DNA of 64,000 nt, from positions 1,426,001 through 1,490,000 of the forward strand of contig NZ_CP058670.1 of assembly GCF_013414345.1 (NCBI RefSeq), in the 5' to 3' direction. The DNA comes from Microcella indica. Its GTDB lineage: Bacteria; Actinomycetota; Actinomycetes; Actinomycetales; Microbacteriaceae. The notes under the pieces are model-generated. The model did not search any database. It saw nothing but the letters and a program-made list of their open reading frames with translations, and was not told the origin of the DNA. The translations under genes and the position numbers were made by a program. This document shows positions 52,374 to 61,385 of this stretch, in pieces. Each line of letters opens with the position of its first letter. Position 1 is the stretch's first letter.

Positions 52374-53174
52374 ATGGCGAGACGGGCGGGCGGCGGGCGC
52401 GGAGCATCCCGTGCTGGAAGCATCGTGCGCGAGTTCCTCGCGGGCGCCTCCCTCGTCTTCCGCGGCTTCGCGACGTGGCGGCGGCGCCCCGGTCTCATGC
52501 TGTTCGGCATGCTGCCGGCCGTCATCGCGGCCGCGATCATCACCACCGTGCTCATCGTCATGGGCCTGAATGCACAGGACCTGTCGGCGGTGCTCACGGG
52601 CTTCGCCGAGGAGTGGGACGCCGGGTGGCGGGACGCCTTGCGCGCGGTCGTCGCGATCCTGCTCGTGGCGGGGGTCATCATCGCCGCCGTCTACACGTTC
52701 ACCGCGCTCACGCTGCTCATCGGCGACCCCTTCTACGAGCGGGTGTGGCGCCGCACCGAGGAAGATCTCGGTGGCTTCGCGCCGACGCCGCTGACGTTCT
52801 GGCGGTCGTTCGGCGGGGGCATCCTGCTCGTGCTGCGCGCGATCAGCTACGGCCTCCTGACGTTTCTCGCCGGCCTCCTACCCGTCGTGGGCGCGGTCAC
52901 GGGTCCCGTGACGGGCGTGCTGCTGGGCGGCCACCTCATTCAGCGCGAGCTCACGACGCGGCCGCTCGAGGCGCGCGGCATCGACGGTGCGGCGCGCGCT
53001 CGACTCATCCGCGGTTCGCGGGCGCGCGCGCTCGGCTTCGGCGTCGCGACCCAGCTGCTCTACCTCGTGCCGGGCGGCGCGATCGTCGTCATGCCCGCCG
53101 CGGTCGTCGGCGCGACCCTGCTCGCGCGCGACGCGCTCGCCCGTGCGGAGTTCGACGACGGCGACGTCACCTGA
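52374..53174 (+). CDS. EI24/CysZ-like membrane protein
   Basis: 266 residues with four or more hydrophobic segments and the EI24-domain pattern: LVFRGFATWRRRPGLMLFGM near the N-terminus, FTALTLLIGDPFYERVWRR, and the C-terminal LGFGVATQLLYLVPGGAIVVMPAAVVGATLL in consecutive pieces. Relatives include the sulfate permease CysZ, but actinobacterial members are uncharacterised. ATG follows GGAGG closely. Its 3' end overlaps by 8 bases with the 3' end of the opposing DUF5615 gene. Confidence 0.85.
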   Translation: MARRAGGGRGASRAGSIVREFLAGASLVFRGFATWRRRPGLMLFGMLPAVIAAAIITTVLIVMGLNAQDLSAVLTGFAEEWDAGWRDALRAVVAILLVAGVIIAAVYTFTALTLLIGDPFYERVWRRTEEDLGGFAPTPLTFWRSFGGGILLVLRAISYGLLTFLAGLLPVVGAVTGPVTGVLLGGHLIQRELTTRPLEARGIDGAARARLIRGSRARALGFGVATQLLYLVPGGAIVVMPAAVVGATLLARDALARAEFDDGDVT

Positions 53175-53535
53175 GGGGCAACCGGCGCACTCGCACGTGT
53201 TCTCGAACGATGGAGACAACCGCGCCCTCACTCAGGTCTGACTCGACCGCGGAAAGGTTCGAGATCAAGATCTCCGCCTGGACAGCGGGGGCCAGGTGAT
53301 CCGACGAACGCAGCAGCACGAGTGACGGAGCACTGCCTCGAGATAGGGCCAGGAGCGTCGCGAAGTCGCTGTCGGCAGAGACGACGACCGCCCCAGTCTC
53401 CGCAGCGAACTCGGCTATCTCAATGTCACTCGCCTTGACCAAACCGACATCGCGAACATGAGTTGCCTCGAACCCCGCGGCGGTCAGCGCAACCGACACC
53501 GCTGGTGAGAGGTTCGCATCAACGAGCAACTTCAT
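53167..53535 (-). CDS. DUF5615 PIN-like protein (probable toxin)
   Basis: 122 residues beginning MKLLVDANLSPAVSVALTAAGF, with THVRDVGLVKASDIEIAEFA and VVVSADSDFATLLAL. The acidic residues (D6, the D in SADSDF) are the PIN/Mut7-C-like nuclease positions. DUF5615 proteins are nearly always paired with DUF433 proteins, as here, and are regarded as toxin-antitoxin-like modules. ATG overlaps the DUF433 stop (ATGA, 53532-53535). Base composition looks less GC-rich than flanking genes, which suggests later acquisition. Activity is not proven. Confidence 0.88.
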   Translation of the reverse strand: MKLLVDANLSPAVSVALTAAGFEATHVRDVGLVKASDIEIAEFAAETGAVVVSADSDFATLLALSRGSAPSLVLLRSSDHLAPAVQAEILISNLSAVESDLSEGAVVSIVREHVRVRRLPLR

Positions 53536-53756
53536 GCTGCGACGAACGGTAGCTCTCGTTGAACGTTGTCGGCGGCAAAGGCAAGAACCGCAAAGATGTC
53601 ATCGCGCTCAAGGTACGGAAAGTCGTCCAGCACCTGATCGATCGTGCGACCAGCAGCCAACTGGCCCAAGACCGAGGCAACGGTCACACGAGTGTCGCGC
53701 ACGGTCGGAGCCCCAGCCATGCGGCCAGGATTCACTGAGATGCGGTCGTAGCCCAT
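53532..53756 (-). CDS. DUF433 antitoxin-like protein
   Basis: 74-residue protein with the DUF433 pattern ISVNPGRMAGAPTVRDTRVTVASVLGQLAAG followed by DQVLDDFPYLERDDIFAVLAFA, given here in pieces. DUF433 folds as a small HTH and is the cognate partner of DUF5615. It is the upstream gene of the pair, overlapping by 4 bases, which is the usual antitoxin-first order. It probably represses the operon. Confidence 0.9.
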   Translation of the reverse strand: MGYDRISVNPGRMAGAPTVRDTRVTVASVLGQLAAGRTIDQVLDDFPYLERDDIFAVLAFAADNVQRELPFVAA

Positions 53757-53804
53757 GCCCGCTATTCTACCGGCACGACGCGAGAGATCGACGGTAGTTG
53801 CGCG

Positions 53805-55352
53805 CTAGCTCGAACCGGAGCCTTTGCCCGCCGAGCGGCGCCCGCTCGAGGTGGAGGCCGCGCCCTTCGCCACTGCAGCACCCGTCGTCTCGCCGACGAC
53901 CTTGCCGTTGATGAGCTCGCCGATGTCGATGCCGACGAGATCTTTGATGATCTTCGTCGAGGTCGCGAGCTGGCCGGCGACGTTCTCGCCGAGCTGGTTG
54001 GTGCCCGTGCCGTCGGAGGAGATGACCGTCATCTGCGAGATGGCGCTCAGCGGCTCGGCGGCGGCGCGCACGATCTCGGGCAGCTGGTCGATGACGCGCT
54101 GCTTGAGCAGGGCCTCTGCGCGCTCGGCGAGGGCCTCGGCCTGCGCCCGGGTCGAGTCGGCCTCGGCGGTTCCCTTGACGCGGATCGCCGATGCTTCGGC
54201 CTCACCCTCGGCGGCGAGGGCTTCGGCGGCGGCGATGCGGCGAGCCCGCTCGGCGATGCCCTCCGCCTCGACGGCTTCGGCGGCGCTGCGGCGGCGGTTG
54301 CGCTCGGCGAGACCTTCGGCCTCGATGGCTTCGGCGGAGGCCTTGCGGGCATCCCTCTCAGCGTTCGCGTTGGCGACGGAGGCGAGGGCGGCCGCGTCGG
54401 CGCGCTTCTCGACCGCGTAGGCCTCGGCGTCGGCGACGGCGCGCACCTCGGCGTCGAGCTCCTGCTTGCGCAGGCCGACGCGCTTCTGGGCGGTGACCTC
54501 CTGCTGGCTCACGACCTCCTGCTGCGCGATCGCCTCGGCGAGCGGCGCGGCGGCGGCGGCTTCGGCGCGCGCCTTGTCGGTCTCCTTCTGAATCTCGGCG
54601 TTGCGCAGGTCGAGGGCCCGCTGGCTCTCGGCGATCTTCTGCGCGGCCGAGATGCGCGCCTCCTCAGAGGCCTGCTGGGCCTGCGCCTCGGCGATCTCCG
54701 CGACCTGCTTGACGCGCGCCGCCTCGGCGCGGCCGAGGTCGCGGATGTAGTTGTTGTCGTCGTCGATCTCCTTGATCTGCAGCGTGTCGATCTGCAGCCC
54801 CTGGATGTCGAGGGCCTCGCGCACCGCCTCCAGCACCTGCTCCTGCAGGGCCGAGCGGTTGGTGATGATCTCAGTCACGGTGAGCTGGCCGACGATCGAG
54901 CGCACCGAGCCGCTCAGCACCTCTTCGGTGGAGGATTCGATCTGGTCCTGCTGGTTGAGGAAGCGCTGCGCGGCGGCGCGCACCATGGGCTCGGAGCCGC
55001 CGACCTTGACCACGGCGACGGCGTTGACACGGATCGTGATGGCGTCGCGCGTCTGCGCGGTCGCCTGCACGTTGAGCTGGCGCGAGCGCAGGCTGAGCTT
55101 GAAGTAGGCCTCGACGATCGGCTTGACGAAGACGCGCGAGCCGAAGACGACCTTCTGGCCGACGTTCTCCTTCTCGTGGTTCTGCTCGCGCTCCTTCGGG
55201 GTGCGCTGGCGCGAGGTGACGATGATCGCCTCGTCGGGCTTCGCCACCTTGATGGAGCGGAGGATCACGACGATCACGATGAGGACGAGCAGAGCGAGCA
55301 CGCCGATGATCACCCAGAGAGTGAGGTCGCCGCTGAAGGAGTCGAGGGTCAT
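53805..55352 (-). CDS. Flotillin/SPFH-domain membrane scaffold protein
   Basis: 515 residues. One N-terminal membrane helix (about 11-33), an SPFH/Band 7 domain (about 34-230: KPDEAIIVTSRQRTPKE, FVKPIVEAYFKLSLRSRQLN, ATAQTRDAITIRVNAVAVVKVGG and IVGQLTVTEIITNR in order), then a long alpha-helical flotillin region (about 230-440) with Ala/Glu/Arg repeats such as AEAIEAEGLAERNRR and AEAVEAEGIAERARR, and a C-terminus with QLPEIVRAAAEPLSAISQM. Flotillins organise fluid membrane domains and affect wall synthesis and secretion. ATG 55352 chosen; the open frame upstream is antisense to rlmN. No NfeD gene lies beside it. Confidence 0.92.
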   Translation of the reverse strand: MTLDSFSGDLTLWVIIGVLALLVLIVIVVILRSIKVAKPDEAIIVTSRQRTPKEREQNHEKENVGQKVVFGSRVFVKPIVEAYFKLSLRSRQLNVQATAQTRDAITIRVNAVAVVKVGGSEPMVRAAAQRFLNQQDQIESSTEEVLSGSVRSIVGQLTVTEIITNRSALQEQVLEAVREALDIQGLQIDTLQIKEIDDDNNYIRDLGRAEAARVKQVAEIAEAQAQQASEEARISAAQKIAESQRALDLRNAEIQKETDKARAEAAAAAPLAEAIAQQEVVSQQEVTAQKRVGLRKQELDAEVRAVADAEAYAVEKRADAAALASVANANAERDARKASAEAIEAEGLAERNRRRSAAEAVEAEGIAERARRIAAAEALAAEGEAEASAIRVKGTAEADSTRAQAEALAERAEALLKQRVIDQLPEIVRAAAEPLSAISQMTVISSDGTGTNQLGENVAGQLATSTKIIKDLVGIDIGELINGKVVGETTGAAVAKGAASTSSGRRSAGKGSGSS

Positions 55353-55395
55353 AGTCGACAGTATGTCGGAACCCGAAGACCCGCGGGTGAACAGT

Positions 55396-56619
55396 TCAGG
55401 CGTCGGTCGCGGCGAGCTGCCCGCAGGCCCCGTCGATCTCCTTGCCGCGCGTGTCGCGCAGGGTCGTGGGGATGCCGGCGTCGTCGATGCGGCGCACGAA
55501 CTCGCGCATGACGGCGGGCTCCGAGCTCGTCCAGATGGAGCCGGGCGTCGGGTTGAGCGGGATCGGGTTGACGTGCACCCAGCCGCGCCCACGCTCGTTG
55601 AGCTTCTCGGCGAGCAGGTCGGCGCGCCAGGCGTGGTCGTTCATGTCTTTGATGAGCGCGTACTCGATCGACACCCGCCGACCGGTCTTCTCGAAGTACT
55701 CGCGCGCCGCGTCGAGCGCCTCGTCGACCTTCCAGCGCGAGTTGACGGGGATCAGCTCGTCGCGCAGCGCATCGTCGGGCGCGTGCAGAGACAGGGCGAA
55801 CGTCACGGGCAGGTTCTCGTCGGCAAGCTTGCGAATCGCCGGCACGAGACCGACGGTGCTGATCGTCACGTTGCGCGCGGACATCCCGAGCCCCGTCGGC
55901 TGCGGCGCCACCATCGTGCGCACCGCGCTCATGAGGCGGTTGTAGTTGGCGAGCGGCTCGCCCATGCCCATGAACACGATGTTGCTCACGCGCTCGGGAG
56001 TCGTCTCGCCGCGCTTCTTGCCGCCGAGCTCCCCCGCCGCGATCGCCGCGTTGGCGCGCACCACCTGGTCGACGATCTCGGCCGCCGACATGTTGCGCGT
56101 GAGCCCCGCCTGGCCGGTCGCGCAGAACGGGCAGTTCATGCCGCAGCCGGCCTGGCTCGACACGCACAGCGTGATGCGGCCCGGGTAGCGCATGAGCACG
56201 CTCTCGACGAGAGCGCCGTCGTGCAACTTCCACAAGAACTTGATGGTGTCGCCGTTGTCGGTGCGCAGGCGGCGCACCTCCGTGAGCAGCGGGGGCAGGA
56301 TGCCCGCCACGAGCTCCTCACGGCCTGCGGCCGGCAGATCGGTCATCTGCGCGGGGTCGGACGTGTGGTGCGTGAAGTAGTGGGTCGACAGCTGCTTCGC
56401 GCGGAATTTCGGCAGACCGAGGTCGACGACGGCTTTCTCGCGCTCGGCGACGCTCAGGTCGGCGAGGTGCACGGGCGGCTTGCCGCGCTTCGGCTCCGCG
56501 AACTGCAGGGCCGGGCGGCCGTCGGGGCCGAGCTTCTGCTGCCAGCCCTCCGCCTTCGGGCGAATCTGCGGTCGCTCGACCGCTGCGCCGTTGTTGCCGA
56601 TACCGCGTGCAGAAGCCAT
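55396..56619 (-). CDS. rlmN: 23S rRNA (adenine2503-C2)-methyltransferase RlmN
   Basis: Radical-SAM dual-specificity methyltransferase of 23S rRNA A2503 and some tRNAs. 407 residues: radical-SAM CGMNCPFC with Cys159, Cys163 and Cys166, [14 protein letters not shown] for [24 protein letters not shown], and C-terminal [11 protein letters not shown] and [16 protein letters not shown] with the catalytic Cys. There is an N-terminal HhH-like accessory domain. ATG start. It is upstream of flotillin by 43 bases, same strand. Confidence 0.96.
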   Translation of the reverse strand: MASARGIGNNGAAVERPQIRPKAEGWQQKLGPDGRPALQFAEPKRGKPPVHLADLSVAEREKAVVDLGLPKFRAKQLSTHYFTHHTSDPAQMTDLPAAGREELVAGILPPLLTEVRRLRTDNGDTIKFLWKLHDGALVESVLMRYPGRITLCVSSQAGCGMNCPFCATGQAGLTRNMSAAEIVDQVVRANAAIAAGELGGKKRGETTPERVSNIVFMGMGEPLANYNRLMSAVRTMVAPQPTGLGMSARNVTISTVGLVPAIRKLADENLPVTFALSLHAPDDALRDELIPVNSRWKVDEALDAAREYFEKTGRRVSIEYALIKDMNDHAWRADLLAEKLNERGRGWVHVNPIPLNPTPGSIWTSSEPAVMREFVRRIDDAGIPTTLRDTRGKEIDGACGQLAATDA

Positions 56620-56685
56620 GCCTTCAGGGTACGGGGCTGAGACTGCATGACATGCATAAGCCCAGAACTGATGAGAGGTGGGTTA

Positions 56686-57465
56686 TCAGGCGTTCTGCGC
56701 GGCGACGATGAGCAGGAACCCGAGCCCCGCGAGCCCCCAGCTCGTGAGACTGCCGATGAGGAACTCCTCCGCCTTCGACCCCGTGCCGCGGTCGGCTGAG
56801 ATCTCGGGGAACCGCACGATGCCCTTGGCTGCGAGCAAGGCGGCGATGAGGGTCGGGGCGCCCGCGAGGGCGAGGAAGACGATGAGCAGCCGCTCGAGCG
56901 GGCCGATGATGCGGCCGCCGAGCAGCGGGCTCGGCGCCGACTCGTCGGGTGCCGCGGCGCGAGGCTCGATGCTGCCGATCGTGCGGCTGCCGAGGCGCAG
57001 CCGCCAGCCGGAGGCCGCCGCGGGCGCGCTCACGCTCCCGCCCCGCGCGGCGGCGAGGATGGCGCGCGTCACGAGGTTCGCCGTCGTCACGAGCGAGACG
57101 CCGACCGCAAGGACGACGAACGCGACGGCGGAGTCCAGGTCGAAGGCCGCCCAGCCGTCGAGCGGCCCGTTCGGCAGGCTCGGCCACGGGCCGGCCCACG
57201 CTCCGAGGGCGACGGCGGCGAGCAACACCGCGACCGGCCACCACGGGGCACGAGCGTCGTCGTCGATGCGGAGGGCGAGCATCCAGACGATCGCGACGAT
57301 CGCGGCGGTAACGACGAGGGCGACCGGCAGACCGAGCGCGAGCCCGGGAGCGACGATGAGGGCGACAGCGACGAGCGCACCGACCACGGGGTGCGCGCTG
57401 CCCGGTACGCGTCGGCGCGCGATATCGCCGAGCCCGACACCGAGGAGCAGCAACGCGGCGATCAC
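56686..57465 (-). CDS. Unknown multi-pass membrane protein paired with SatD
   Basis: About 259 residues, GTG start with GGAGG at 7-base spacing and overlapping the satD stop. About seven hydrophobic segments: two or three at the N-terminus (residues 1-60), two around 70-120, and two near the C-terminus (LERLLIVFLALAGAPTLIAAL and SLTSWGLAGLGFLLIVAAQ). No recognised motif. The overlap with the SatD gene suggests joint function, as SatD-type regulators are often linked to a membrane partner. Function unknown. Confidence 0.75.
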   Translation of the reverse strand: MIAALLLLGVGLGDIARRRVPGSAHPVVGALVAVALIVAPGLALGLPVALVVTAAIVAIVWMLALRIDDDARAPWWPVAVLLAAVALGAWAGPWPSLPNGPLDGWAAFDLDSAVAFVVLAVGVSLVTTANLVTRAILAAARGGSVSAPAAASGWRLRLGSRTIGSIEPRAAAPDESAPSPLLGGRIIGPLERLLIVFLALAGAPTLIAALLAAKGIVRFPEISADRGTGSKAEEFLIGSLTSWGLAGLGFLLIVAAQNA

Positions 57466-58103
57466 GAGAGGACCTCCGCGAGGGCGCGATCGGCAGCGAC
57501 GAGCGCGGCTGCGCCCGAGCGCCGGAGGTTCTGTGAGACGGCCGATTGGCTGATGCGCTCGGCCGCGGCGAGCTCGCTCTGCGTCGCGCCGCTCAAGGTG
57601 CCTGCGGCCAGGCGCCGCGCGCGGGAAGACATCGTGTCGATGAGGTGGTCCCGCAGCAGCAGATGCGCGTTGAGCGCGTTGACCCGCGCCGCGTCGGCCG
57701 GGTCGCCGACGAGCCAGCTGCGGGCATACGGTGCCGCGCGCTCCTGGTCGCGCTCCACCTTCTCGAGGGCCTCCCGTGCGCGCCACCAGGCCGAGCCGTC
57801 GTAGATGGGCCCGCGATCCCCCTCGCCGACCTCGCGCATGTCGCCCTCCCCCAGGCCGAAGCGGCAGTCGACCTCGGGCGGTAGCGCGAGCCGCACGAGC
57901 GCGGTCGCGCGCGCGGCGTCGGCCGCCGCCGCGAAGACGGCCTGGAACTCGTCGCCGACCGTGGCCCACAGCGGCACCGCGACGGGAATGTCACGGGCAG
58001 CGGCCTGAAAGGCGTCGAGGATGGCGGACTGCGCGAGCGCGCGGTCCGCGAGCGCGCGCGAGTCGACGATGTCGACGAGCAACGCCACGCGAGTCTCGGC
58101 CAT
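57462..58103 (-). CDS. SatD family protein with C-terminal HTH
   Basis: 213 residues beginning ETRVALLVDIVDSRALADRAL, with VGDEFQAVFA and FGLGEGDMR, the SatD pattern (nucleotidyl-cyclase-like fold reminiscent of GGDEF/cyclase cores). The C-terminus TLSGATQSELAAAERISQSAVSQNLRR, given in one run of short pieces, is a helix-turn-helix. SatD was first described in an acid/stress locus of streptococci; the biochemical role is not established. It overlaps the downstream membrane-protein gene (GTGA at 57462-57465). It is divergent from the DEAD-box helicase. Confidence 0.83.
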   Translation of the reverse strand: MAETRVALLVDIVDSRALADRALAQSAILDAFQAAARDIPVAVPLWATVGDEFQAVFAAAADAARATALVRLALPPEVDCRFGLGEGDMREVGEGDRGPIYDGSAWWRAREALEKVERDQERAAPYARSWLVGDPADAARVNALNAHLLLRDHLIDTMSSRARRLAAGTLSGATQSELAAAERISQSAVSQNLRRSGAAALVAADRALAEVLS

Positions 58104-58180
58104 GTCATAAGTCTAGCAGTGATATTGGCACGAATATAAGCAGTTCCGCGCAGGCGCGGGCACGGCGTACCGTTAGGGGT

Positions 58181-59926
58181 ATGACGCCTCACGAGAACTC
58201 CGCCACGACCGAGGCCGATTCCGCCCCGACGACCGTCCCCTTCACCGAGCTCGGGCTCAGCGACGCCGTGCTCGCCGCGCTGCGCGACGTGGGGTACGAG
58301 CATCCCAGTGCCATTCAGGCGGCGACCATTCCGCCGCTGCTCGCCGGTCGCGACGTCGTCGGCCTCGCCCAGACCGGAACCGGCAAGACCGCCGCCTTCG
58401 CCCTGCCGATCCTCTCGCGACTCGACCTCGCTCAGAAGACCCCGCAGGCCCTCGTGCTCGCCCCCACGCGCGAGCTCGCCCTGCAGGTGTGCGAGGCCTT
58501 CGAGAAGTACGCAGCCCACCTGCCCGGCGTGCACGTGCTGCCCGTCTACGGCGGGCAGGGGTACGGCGTGCAGCTCTCCGCCCTGCGCCGCGGCGTGCAC
58601 ATCGTCGTCGGCACGCCCGGCCGCATCATGGACCACCTCGACAAGGGCACCCTCGACCTCACGGCCCTCAAGTACCTCGTGCTCGACGAGGCCGACGAGA
58701 TGCTCAAGATGGGCTTCGCCGAAGACGTCGAGACGATCCTCGCCGACACACCAGACGACAAGCAGGTCGCCCTGTTCTCGGCGACGATGCCCGCCGCGAT
58801 CCGCCGCATCTCGCAGCAGCACCTGACCAACCCGCAAGAGATCACCGTCAAGACGAAGACGACGACCTCGGCCAACACGAGCCAGCGCTACCTCGTGGTC
58901 TCGTACCAGCAGAAGGTCGACGCCCTCACGCGCATCCTCGAGGTCGAGAACTTCGAGGGCATGATCATCTTCGTCCGCACCAAGAACGAGACCGAGACGC
59001 TCGCCGAGAAGCTGCGCGCTCGCGGCTACTCGGCCCAGGCCATCAACGGCGACGTGCAGCAGGTGCAGCGAGAGCGCACGGTCGAGCAGCTCAAGTCGGG
59101 CACCCTCGACATCCTCGTCGCCACCGACGTCGCCGCGCGCGGCCTCGACGTCGAGCGCATCAGCCACGTCGTCAACTTCGACATTCCCACCGACACCGAG
59201 TCGTACGTGCACCGCATCGGCCGCACGGGCCGCGCGGGCCGCAGCGGCGCCGCGATCAGCTTCGTCACGCCGCGCGAGCGCCGCCTGCTCGACGCGATCG
59301 AGCGCGCGACGCGCCAGCCGCTCACGCAGATGCAGCTGCCGACCGTCGACGACGTCAACGCCACGCGACTCGCGCGCTTCGACGAGGCCATCAGTGAGGC
59401 GCTCACGAACGAGGGGCTCATGAGCACCTTCCGCGACATCATCGGCCACTACGTCGAGCACCACGACGTGCCGGAGGCCGACGTCGCCGCGGCGCTCGCT
59501 GTCGTCGCGCAGGGCGGCGCATCCCTGCTGCTCACCGAGGACGACATGCGCCCGCCCCGCATGGAGCGAGACGATCGGGATGCCCGGGGCGCCACCCGCA
59601 CGGATCGAGCCGAGCGCGGCGAGCGACCGCCGCGCCGCGGCACCGGCCCCGCGCTCGCCCCCTACCGCATCGAGGTCGGCCGACGTCACCGGGTCGAGCC
59701 CCGCCAGATCGTCGGAGCGCTCGCCAACGAGGGCGGCCTCAGCCGCGAGGACTTCGGCGCGATCGACATCAAGCTCGACTTCTCGGTCGTCGAGCTGCCG
59801 GCGTCGATGCCGCCCGCGACGCTTAAGAAGCTCGAGGCGACGCGCATCAGCGGGCGCCTCATCGAGCTCAAGCCCGACCGCGGGCCCCGCAAGCCGCGCA
59901 CCAAGCGCCCCGCGCGCACCGACTGA
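58181..59926 (+). CDS. DEAD-box ATP-dependent RNA helicase (DeaD/CsdA type)
   Basis: RNA helicase of 581 residues for ribosome assembly and mRNA decay, often cold-induced. Q motif FTELGLSDAVLAALRDVGYEHPSAIQ in consecutive pieces (about 21-46), Walker A AQTGTGKT (63-70), DEAD (169-172), SAT, ARGLDVERISHVVNFD and HRIGRTGRAGRSG. The C-terminal part has the DbpA/CsdA RNA-binding domain (about 500-570: YRIEVGRRHRVEPRQIVGAL, FGAIDIKLDFSVVELP) and a basic tail. ATG 58181; no strong ribosome site. A longer frame upstream is antisense to satD. Confidence 0.95.
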   Translation: MTPHENSATTEADSAPTTVPFTELGLSDAVLAALRDVGYEHPSAIQAATIPPLLAGRDVVGLAQTGTGKTAAFALPILSRLDLAQKTPQALVLAPTRELALQVCEAFEKYAAHLPGVHVLPVYGGQGYGVQLSALRRGVHIVVGTPGRIMDHLDKGTLDLTALKYLVLDEADEMLKMGFAEDVETILADTPDDKQVALFSATMPAAIRRISQQHLTNPQEITVKTKTTTSANTSQRYLVVSYQQKVDALTRILEVENFEGMIIFVRTKNETETLAEKLRARGYSAQAINGDVQQVQRERTVEQLKSGTLDILVATDVAARGLDVERISHVVNFDIPTDTESYVHRIGRTGRAGRSGAAISFVTPRERRLLDAIERATRQPLTQMQLPTVDDVNATRLARFDEAISEALTNEGLMSTFRDIIGHYVEHHDVPEADVAAALAVVAQGGASLLLTEDDMRPPRMERDDRDARGATRTDRAERGERPPRRGTGPALAPYRIEVGRRHRVEPRQIVGALANEGGLSREDFGAIDIKLDFSVVELPASMPPATLKKLEATRISGRLIELKPDRGPRKPRTKRPARTD

Positions 59927-59929
59927 CGA

Positions 59930-60367
59930 TCAGCGCGACGCCCACCATGCGGCCAGCAGCGTCTCAGCGTCGCGGTCGTGCACGCGCTGCCAGTTCTTGC
60001 CGCCTCGCGCGAAGGTCTGGCGCACGGCCGGAGGAATCTCCGCATCGTCGAGCGGATCAGCGGCCCACGTGCAGGGGCGCACATGCACGAGATCCACGTC
60101 ACGCGCTTCGGCGGTGTCGTCACGTCGGTACTCGCCGCTGAGGCGTCCGCAGTGCACCCGGCCCCGAGCATCCCGGGTCACGACGACCGCGCCATCGGGC
60201 GCCTCGACGAAGCGCTGCAACCGCCGCGCGAGGCGCTCATCGGCCGGGCGCGCGCCCAGGCCGACGACGCCGAGACGCAGGGCGCGCTCGACCGCGGCAC
60301 CGTCGTCGACGACCGTCGTATCGCGCGATCGCATCGGCGCCCGGAACACGGGAGACGCGAGCGTCAC
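59930..60367 (-). CDS. Unknown protein, possible PUA/EVE-like fold
   Basis: 145 residues with GTG start overlapping the pncC stop (GTGA at 60364-60367). Recognisable pattern: DTTVVDDGAAVERALRLGVVGLG, DGAVVVTRDARGRVHCGRLSGEYRRDD, then DLVHVRPCTW and GGKNWQRVHD. A G-x-x-x-G-x-Y ... HVRxxxW arrangement is seen in EVE/PUA-like modules that bind modified bases, but the match is weak and made by eye. It is the last gene of an operon with a small membrane protein and pncC and converges with the helicase gene. Confidence 0.7.
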   Translation of the reverse strand: MTLASPVFRAPMRSRDTTVVDDGAAVERALRLGVVGLGARPADERLARRLQRFVEAPDGAVVVTRDARGRVHCGRLSGEYRRDDTAEARDVDLVHVRPCTWAADPLDDAEIPPAVRQTFARGGKNWQRVHDRDAETLLAAWWASR

Positions 60368-60879
60368 CGCGCCGCACCGGTCCGCGCGGCCAGCCTCTCC
60401 AGGCACGCCAGCACGCTCACGAGCGCGACACGGATGGTCTGCTCGACCACGTCCGCCGGCTCGCCGGAGAACTGCACGGTGCACACCTCGGCGCCATCCG
60501 GACCGACAACGGCGAGCATGACCGTTCCCGCAGGGTGACCCTCAGCACCCTCGGGCCCGGCCGCACCCGTCACCGCGACCGCCACCTCGGCCCGCAGCAG
60601 CTCCGCTGCGCCGCGCGCCATCTGCTCGGCGCAGTGCTCGCTCACGACAGGCCCTCGAGGCACCCCCAATGCGGAGAACTTCGCCTCGTCCGTGTAGGCG
60701 ACGACACCTCCCGCGAACCACATCGATGCCTCCCGCGCCTTGCCGAGCGCGGCCGCGATGCGCCCCGTCGTGAGCGACTCAGCCGTGCAGACGCGCACGC
60801 CAAGAGCGAGAACGCGGTCGGCGATCTCCGAGGCGATGTCATCGACACCGCGCGTATCTGCGCCCAGCTCGGAGCGCAT
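60364..60879 (-). CDS. pncC: CinA C-terminal-domain protein (nicotinamide mononucleotide deamidase PncC)
   Basis: 171 residues, only the C-terminal domain of CinA, which hydrolyses NMN to NaMN in pyridine nucleotide recycling. Pattern: VCTAESLTTGRIAAAL with the catalytic Ser region, MWFAGGVVAYTDEAKFSALGV, VSEHCAEQMARGAAELL and VAVTGAAGPEGAEGHPAGTV. Length fits the stand-alone form. ATG shares TGATG with the stop of the upstream membrane protein. The usual actinobacterial context (pgsA-cinA-recX/recA) is not present, so this may be an additional copy. Confidence 0.87.
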   Translation of the reverse strand: MRSELGADTRGVDDIASEIADRVLALGVRVCTAESLTTGRIAAALGKAREASMWFAGGVVAYTDEAKFSALGVPRGPVVSEHCAEQMARGAAELLRAEVAVAVTGAAGPEGAEGHPAGTVMLAVVGPDGAEVCTVQFSGEPADVVEQTIRVALVSVLACLERLAARTGAAR

Positions 60880-61202
60880 CACCCCGACCCGACGACGACG
60901 ATGCTGATCGTCACTCCGAGAGCGATGGTGAGCATCGTGGCGTACAGGCCCGCGAGCGTCAGCAGGCGCACCCTCCGTCGCGACACCACCATCCGCGTGG
61001 CGAGCATCGCGAGAAGCAGGGTCGCGGTCGCGATCATGCCCACAGCGGGCAGAGCCCATCCGCCCGTGCTGGCAAGCAGCAGGAACATGACCGTCAGCAG
61101 CACGGCCGTGATCGTGGCGATCACGAGCCAGGTCGTCCCCTGCGACGAGGTGAGCGCAGGCTGGTGGCGCATGCGCGTCCCGTCGAACCGGTTCGTCGCC
61201 AT
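60879..61202 (-). CDS. Small membrane protein of unknown function
   Basis: 107 residues from ATG 61202, with three hydrophobic helices: WLVIATITAVLLTVMFLLLA (about 28-47), LPAVGMIATATLLLAMLA and LLTLAGLYATMLTIALGVTI. The N-terminus is short and basic. It overlaps pncC by a base (TGATG), so it is translationally coupled. No family recognised. Confidence 0.75.
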   Translation of the reverse strand: MATNRFDGTRMRHQPALTSSQGTTWLVIATITAVLLTVMFLLLASTGGWALPAVGMIATATLLLAMLATRMVVSRRRVRLLTLAGLYATMLTIALGVTISIVVVGSG

Positions 61203-61385
61203 GGCTCGCCTCCCCACTGCGCGTCGCTCTGCTCGGCTCGCGGCCGCGACCCGATGATGTGCGCTCGAGGCTAGCCTCTCCGGCGTGCAGGCGACACCGC
61301 GCCTGAGTGAAAGCTGAGCACTCGAGGCCGCCCCGCGAGGCGGATGCGCCGTACTCTGTTCGCACACGCGGCGTCAAGTCCCTTC

